Below are positions 60,901-64,000 of a stretch of 64,000 nt of DNA, piece after piece. The stretch's first letter is position 1. Every line of letters starts with the position of its first letter. The position numbers and the translations under genes were made by a program. The stretch comes from G963665545 sp963665545 (GTDB taxonomy: Bacteria; Pseudomonadota; Gammaproteobacteria; Xanthomonadales; SZUA-36): NCBI GenBank assembly GCA_963665545.2, contig CAXXKZ010000013.1, positions 372,001 to 436,000 on the forward strand. Direction: 5' to 3'. A model generated the notes under the pieces. That model worked only from the letters and a program-made list of their open reading frames with translations, did no database searches and was not told where the DNA came from.

Positions 60901-62658
60901 GTGGACGCACCGGAAGTTCAGCCAGGGCCCAAATCGGACCAACAACAGGGCCTGCAGACACAGCAAGACCAGCCAGCAATTCAGGACCCGGTATGCAGCC
61001 ACCTGCTTGAGGTCGAAAGGCTGCGGGAAAATGATTTGAAGCGCGCGGTGGCCTACCAGGAGCAACATGGCGGCGATCTGGTCACCTTGCTGGTACGGCT
61101 GGGTCTGGTGTCGGAACGGGATGTGGCCGAGGCGGAGTCAAAACTGCTCGTGCTGGATTTGTTGCACGCCGCGGATTTTCCCGCAGAAGCGCCTGAGTTG
61201 GTCGGCATTTCAGTGCGCTTTCTCAAGCAGAATCTCATTCTCCTTGTCGCGGAAACAGACGATCTACTGACGGTCGCCATGGCCAACCCCCGGGATGAAT
61301 TTTCCGTCAAGGCGCTGGCAATGGCGAGCGGCAAACGCATTGCCCGCCAGGTCGGCATCGCGTCGGAAATTGAAAACGGCATCGAAAAACTACTCGGCGG
61401 TGGGCGGTCGGCGATGGGTCAGATCGTTGAGAATCTGGGGGGGGATGGCGACAGTGACGTCGAAGACGTTGAGCACCTGCGTGACCTGGCTTCGGAGGCA
61501 CCGGTCATCCGCCTGGTCAATTTGTTGATGCAGCGGGCCGTGGAAGCCAGGGCCTCTGACATCCACATTGAGCCATTCGAGAACCGACTGAAGATACGCT
61601 ACCGGATTGACGGGGTCCTGCAGGAGGTGGAATCTCCGCCGGCCAGCTCAACGGCTGCGGTGATCAGCCGGGTCAAGATCATGGCCAAGTTGAATATTGC
61701 CGAACGACGACTGCCACAGGACGGCCGCATCATGCACCGGGTGCAGGGCAAGGAGCTGGATTTGCGCGTATCCACGGTCCCTACCTCGCATGGGGAAAGC
61801 GTGGTGATGCGAATCCTGGACCGGGAAAACGTCGTGCTGGATTTTGCGTCATTGGGGTTTGACGACCACAGCCACGATGGCTTCGCGAAAATTCTGGATA
61901 TGCCGCACGGCATCGTGCTGGTCACAGGGCCCACCGGTTCGGGTAAGACAACCACACTGTATACCGCATTGAACCAGCTCAATACGCCGGAACGGAAAAT
62001 CATCACCGTGGAAGACCCGGTCGAGTACCAAATTGAGGGCATCAATCAGATTCAGGCCAAGCCGTCGATCGGCCTCGATTTCTCGCACGCTCTTCGTTCC
62101 ATCGTCAGGCAGGATCCCGATGTCATCATGATCGGTGAAATGCGCGATTTGGAAACAGCGAAAATTGCGATTCAGTCTGCCCTGACGGGCCACCTTGTCC
62201 TGTCCACGATTCACACCAACGATGCTGCGGGTGGCGTCACCCGGATGCTCGATATGGGTGTGGAAGACTACCTGCTTACTTCAACCGTTAACGCCATCCT
62301 TGCGCAACGCCTGGTGCGTACGCTGGACCAAAGTTCCCGCGAACCCTATGAGCTGCTGCCGGAACTTGCGCGTGAACTGGGCATCCCGGAGCGCACTGAC
62401 GGTGGCTCCAATACCCTTTATCGGCCGGCACCCAGCGAATCGAACCCAACCGGCTATCGCGGCAGAACGACGATACTCGAACTGCTGGTGATGTCCGATG
62501 AGTTACGCAGGCTGGTCATGAACCACGCCACATCTGGAGAGATCCAGACCCAGGCGGTCAGCGAGGGCATGCGCACTATGTATCACGACGGGATGAAGAA
62601 ATGTCTGGAAGGCAAGACAACCCTTGAAGAAGTATTGCGGGTCACCCAGGAAAGCTGA
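60901..62658 (+). CDS. gspE: Type II secretion ATPase GspE, without zinc-finger cysteines
   Basis: The 585-residue ATPase has N-terminal GspE domains (about 30-170), Walker A GPTGSGKTTTLY (343-354), the Asp box ITVEDPVEYQIEGINQIQ, Walker B DVIMIGEMRDLETA (407-420) and the His box HLVLSTIHTN (431-440). Usually two CxxC pairs bind zinc between the ATPase core and the GYRGR segment. Here the places read LDQSSREPY (475-483) and RPAPSESNPTGYRGR (508-522), with no cysteine. It drives pseudopilus assembly at the inner membrane. GTG start with AAGGAG nine bases upstream. It joins gspF by a TGATG overlap. Confidence 0.93.
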   Translation: MDAPEVQPGPKSDQQQGLQTQQDQPAIQDPVCSHLLEVERLRENDLKRAVAYQEQHGGDLVTLLVRLGLVSERDVAEAESKLLVLDLLHAADFPAEAPELVGISVRFLKQNLILLVAETDDLLTVAMANPRDEFSVKALAMASGKRIARQVGIASEIENGIEKLLGGGRSAMGQIVENLGGDGDSDVEDVEHLRDLASEAPVIRLVNLLMQRAVEARASDIHIEPFENRLKIRYRIDGVLQEVESPPASSTAAVISRVKIMAKLNIAERRLPQDGRIMHRVQGKELDLRVSTVPTSHGESVVMRILDRENVVLDFASLGFDDHSHDGFAKILDMPHGIVLVTGPTGSGKTTTLYTALNQLNTPERKIITVEDPVEYQIEGINQIQAKPSIGLDFSHALRSIVRQDPDVIMIGEMRDLETAKIAIQSALTGHLVLSTIHTNDAAGGVTRMLDMGVEDYLLTSTVNAILAQRLVRTLDQSSREPYELLPELARELGIPERTDGGSNTLYRPAPSESNPTGYRGRTTILELLVMSDELRRLVMNHATSGEIQTQAVSEGMRTMYHDGMKKCLEGKTTLEEVLRVTQES

Positions 62659-63869
62659 TGCCCGTATTTGAATACAAGGCGGTGACCCCGGCCGGAGAAA
62701 CGGTTCAGGGCTTGATGGAAGCGGTGAGCGTGGAGATGGTTGTCTCCAAGCTGCAAGAGGCGGGCAACCTACCGATTCATGCGCGTGAGGCAGGAACGGG
62801 CTTTAGCCTGGCAAATTTCAGGCTGGGCCGGCGCAAGATGAACACCCGCGAGGTCGGTCAGTTCACCCAGCAACTGGCGACCTTGCTCAGCGCGGGACTA
62901 CCCCTGGATCGCTCACTGCAAGTCCTGCGCGAACTGGGGGAGAACGAGCGCGTCCAGCGCACGGTCAGTGAGATACGAGACCGCGTCAGGGAAGGCGGCA
63001 GCCTGTCCGAGGCGCTGCAGGAGCAGCACGGTGCATTCAGCCGACTGTTCGTCAACATGGTCCGGGCCGGTGAAGTCGGCGGTACGCTGGACAAGACGCT
63101 CGAGCGTCTTTCCGAATACCTTGAGCGCACCAAGGATCTACGCGATAGTGTGGTGTCTGCGCTAATCTATCCCATCATTCTGCTGCTGTTGGCGGGTGGT
63201 TCACTCATCTTGTTGCTGGTCTATGTCATTCCCCAATTCACGCCGATTTTCGAAGAACTGGGCGGCGACCTGCCGACGATCACAAAGGTCGTGCTGGCTG
63301 TCGGTGGCGTATTACAGAATTTCTGGTGGCTGCTAATCGGGTTGGTGATTCTCGCCGTCAGCCTGTTTCAGCGGATGCTGGCCAACACCAAACAGCGTCT
63401 GGCCTGGGACACGCGGGTGCTGAAGATGAGATGGGTGGGGGACCTGGCCGCGAAAGTAGAAACCGCTCGTCTGTCACGCACCCTGGGAACATTGCTGTCT
63501 AATGGGGTTGCATTGCTGTCGGCACTTTCCATCGCACACAATGTCATAGGTAACACATTGCTGCGAAAAGACTTGCAGGAGGCGGCGCAGGAAGTCAAGA
63601 CCGGCGGAGGCCTGGCGGAGAATCTTGCTGCGCAGGGGCGATTTCCGCGCCTGGCGGTACAAATGATCGCCGTTGGCGAAGAGACGGGGCGCCTTGATGA
63701 CATGTTGCTGAAGGTCGCCGATACCTACGACACTGAGGTCAGGAACACCATCGACAGGCTTCTGGCCATATTTACCCCGGTGGTTACCATGCTGCTTGCC
63801 GGTGTCATTGGAACCATCGTCATGTCAGTGTTGATGGCGATATTAAGCATCAACGACCTGGTGGGTTGA
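62658..63869 (+). CDS. gspF: Type II secretion inner-membrane platform protein GspF
   Basis: The 403-residue protein starts with MPVFEYKAVTPAGETVQGL. It has two GspF repeats, first with LATLLSAGLPLDRSLQVL (about 72-89) and NMVRAGEVGGTLDKTLERLS, second with LGTLLSNGVALLSALSIA (about 275-292) and MIAVGEETGRLDDMLLKVAD. Three membrane helices lie at about 170-190, 215-235 and 375-398. It interacts with GspE and GspL and is the core of the pseudopilus assembly platform. Confidence 0.95.
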   Translation: MPVFEYKAVTPAGETVQGLMEAVSVEMVVSKLQEAGNLPIHAREAGTGFSLANFRLGRRKMNTREVGQFTQQLATLLSAGLPLDRSLQVLRELGENERVQRTVSEIRDRVREGGSLSEALQEQHGAFSRLFVNMVRAGEVGGTLDKTLERLSEYLERTKDLRDSVVSALIYPIILLLLAGGSLILLLVYVIPQFTPIFEELGGDLPTITKVVLAVGGVLQNFWWLLIGLVILAVSLFQRMLANTKQRLAWDTRVLKMRWVGDLAAKVETARLSRTLGTLLSNGVALLSALSIAHNVIGNTLLRKDLQEAAQEVKTGGGLAENLAAQGRFPRLAVQMIAVGEETGRLDDMLLKVADTYDTEVRNTIDRLLAIFTPVVTMLLAGVIGTIVMSVLMAILSINDLVG

Positions 63870-63914
63870 GCCCATCTCGCGGAGCAACGATCCGGGTTAT
63901 TTGGAGTGAGTGAA

Positions 63915-64000
63915 ATGAAGACTATGGAAATGAAGGGTGTGGAAATGAAGAACCTGAATATTGGAAGGCACCTGCGGACAAAATTCTTTGCCGGTCATTC
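63915..64000 (+). CDS. gspG: Probable start of gspG (major pseudopilin), cut by window edge
   Basis: The frame from the ATG at 63915 reads MKTMEMKGVEMKNLNIGRHL and continues RTKFFAGHS to the window end. A basic leader before a GFTLIE-type methylation motif would fit the expected next gene of the gspEFG order, but the motif itself lies outside. TTGGAG stands 9-14 bases upstream. Later ATGs in the same frame (63924, 63930, 63945) could also be the start. Confidence 0.5.
   Translation, partial: MKTMEMKGVEMKNLNIGRHLRTKFFAGH

Overview
The window is a 64 kb piece of a gammaproteobacterial chromosome. Lineage markers are conserved gammaproteobacterial blocks: a 6S RNA gene between zapA and the 5-formyl-THF cyclo-ligase gene, ygfB-pepP-ubiH-ubiI, lptFG divergent from pepA-holC-valS, a holD-like gene before rimI, a large single-chain PurL, an OxyR with Cys199/Cys208, and a gspEF type II secretion operon. 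The catabolic genes on the left (Spinster-type MFS, acyl-CoA dehydrogenase, CocE hydrolase, TonB receptor, penicillin acylase, DUF3604) fit a free-living or host-associated aquatic heterotroph. The genus cannot be fixed from the sequence alone.

Layout. 0-13 kb is accessory: an alpha/beta hydrolase cut by the window edge, an SDR remnant, an MFS/acyl-CoA dehydrogenase pair, a divergent D-threonine-aldolase-like gene with its own LacI regulator and a candidate operator, a broken TonB-dependent receptor, an intact CocE-type hydrolase, and truncated penicillin acylase and DUF3604 genes fused at a deletion scar. 13-20.3 kb is core: rpiA, EVE protein, fau, ssrS, zapA, a zapB-like gene, then ygfB, pepP, ubiH, ubiI. 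20.4-29.3 kb is the assimilatory sulfate reduction region: cysJ, cysI, cysH, cysB, cysG, cysK. 29.3-48 kb is mostly housekeeping (oxyR, trpS, trhO, mscS, proS, pssA, holD-like, rimI, valS, holC, pepA, lptF, lptG). 49-54 kb is a complete TonB2-type energy-transduction operon (DUF3450, long ExbB/TtpC, ExbB, ExbD, TonB, TPR). 54-64 kb holds xerD, dsbC, purL, a membrane protein and the start of a gsp operon.

Two themes stand out. First, gene decay is selective. Six loci (SDR, TonB receptor, penicillin acylase, DUF3604, cysI, cysG) carry nonsense codons, single-base frameshifts or truncations. The essential genes around them look intact. The siroheme/sulfite reductase step is broken at two genes while cysJ, cysH, cysB and cysK remain open. 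Random sequencing error should not spare essential genes, so this looks like real relaxed selection, although the single-base lesions need read-level confirmation.

Second, three intergenic loci (24.95-25.45, 40.0-40.34 and 48.0-48.55 kb) share modules of a structured repeat family. The modules are small hairpins with a GCA loop and covarying stems, a 77-bp unit present in three copies, and a 119-bp core framed at each site by a different but perfectly self-complementary 29-34 bp arm pair. A separate 124-bp MITE-like insertion with 19-bp terminal inverted repeats and a 4-bp target duplication sits at 33.26-33.38 kb and supplies the start codon of trhO.
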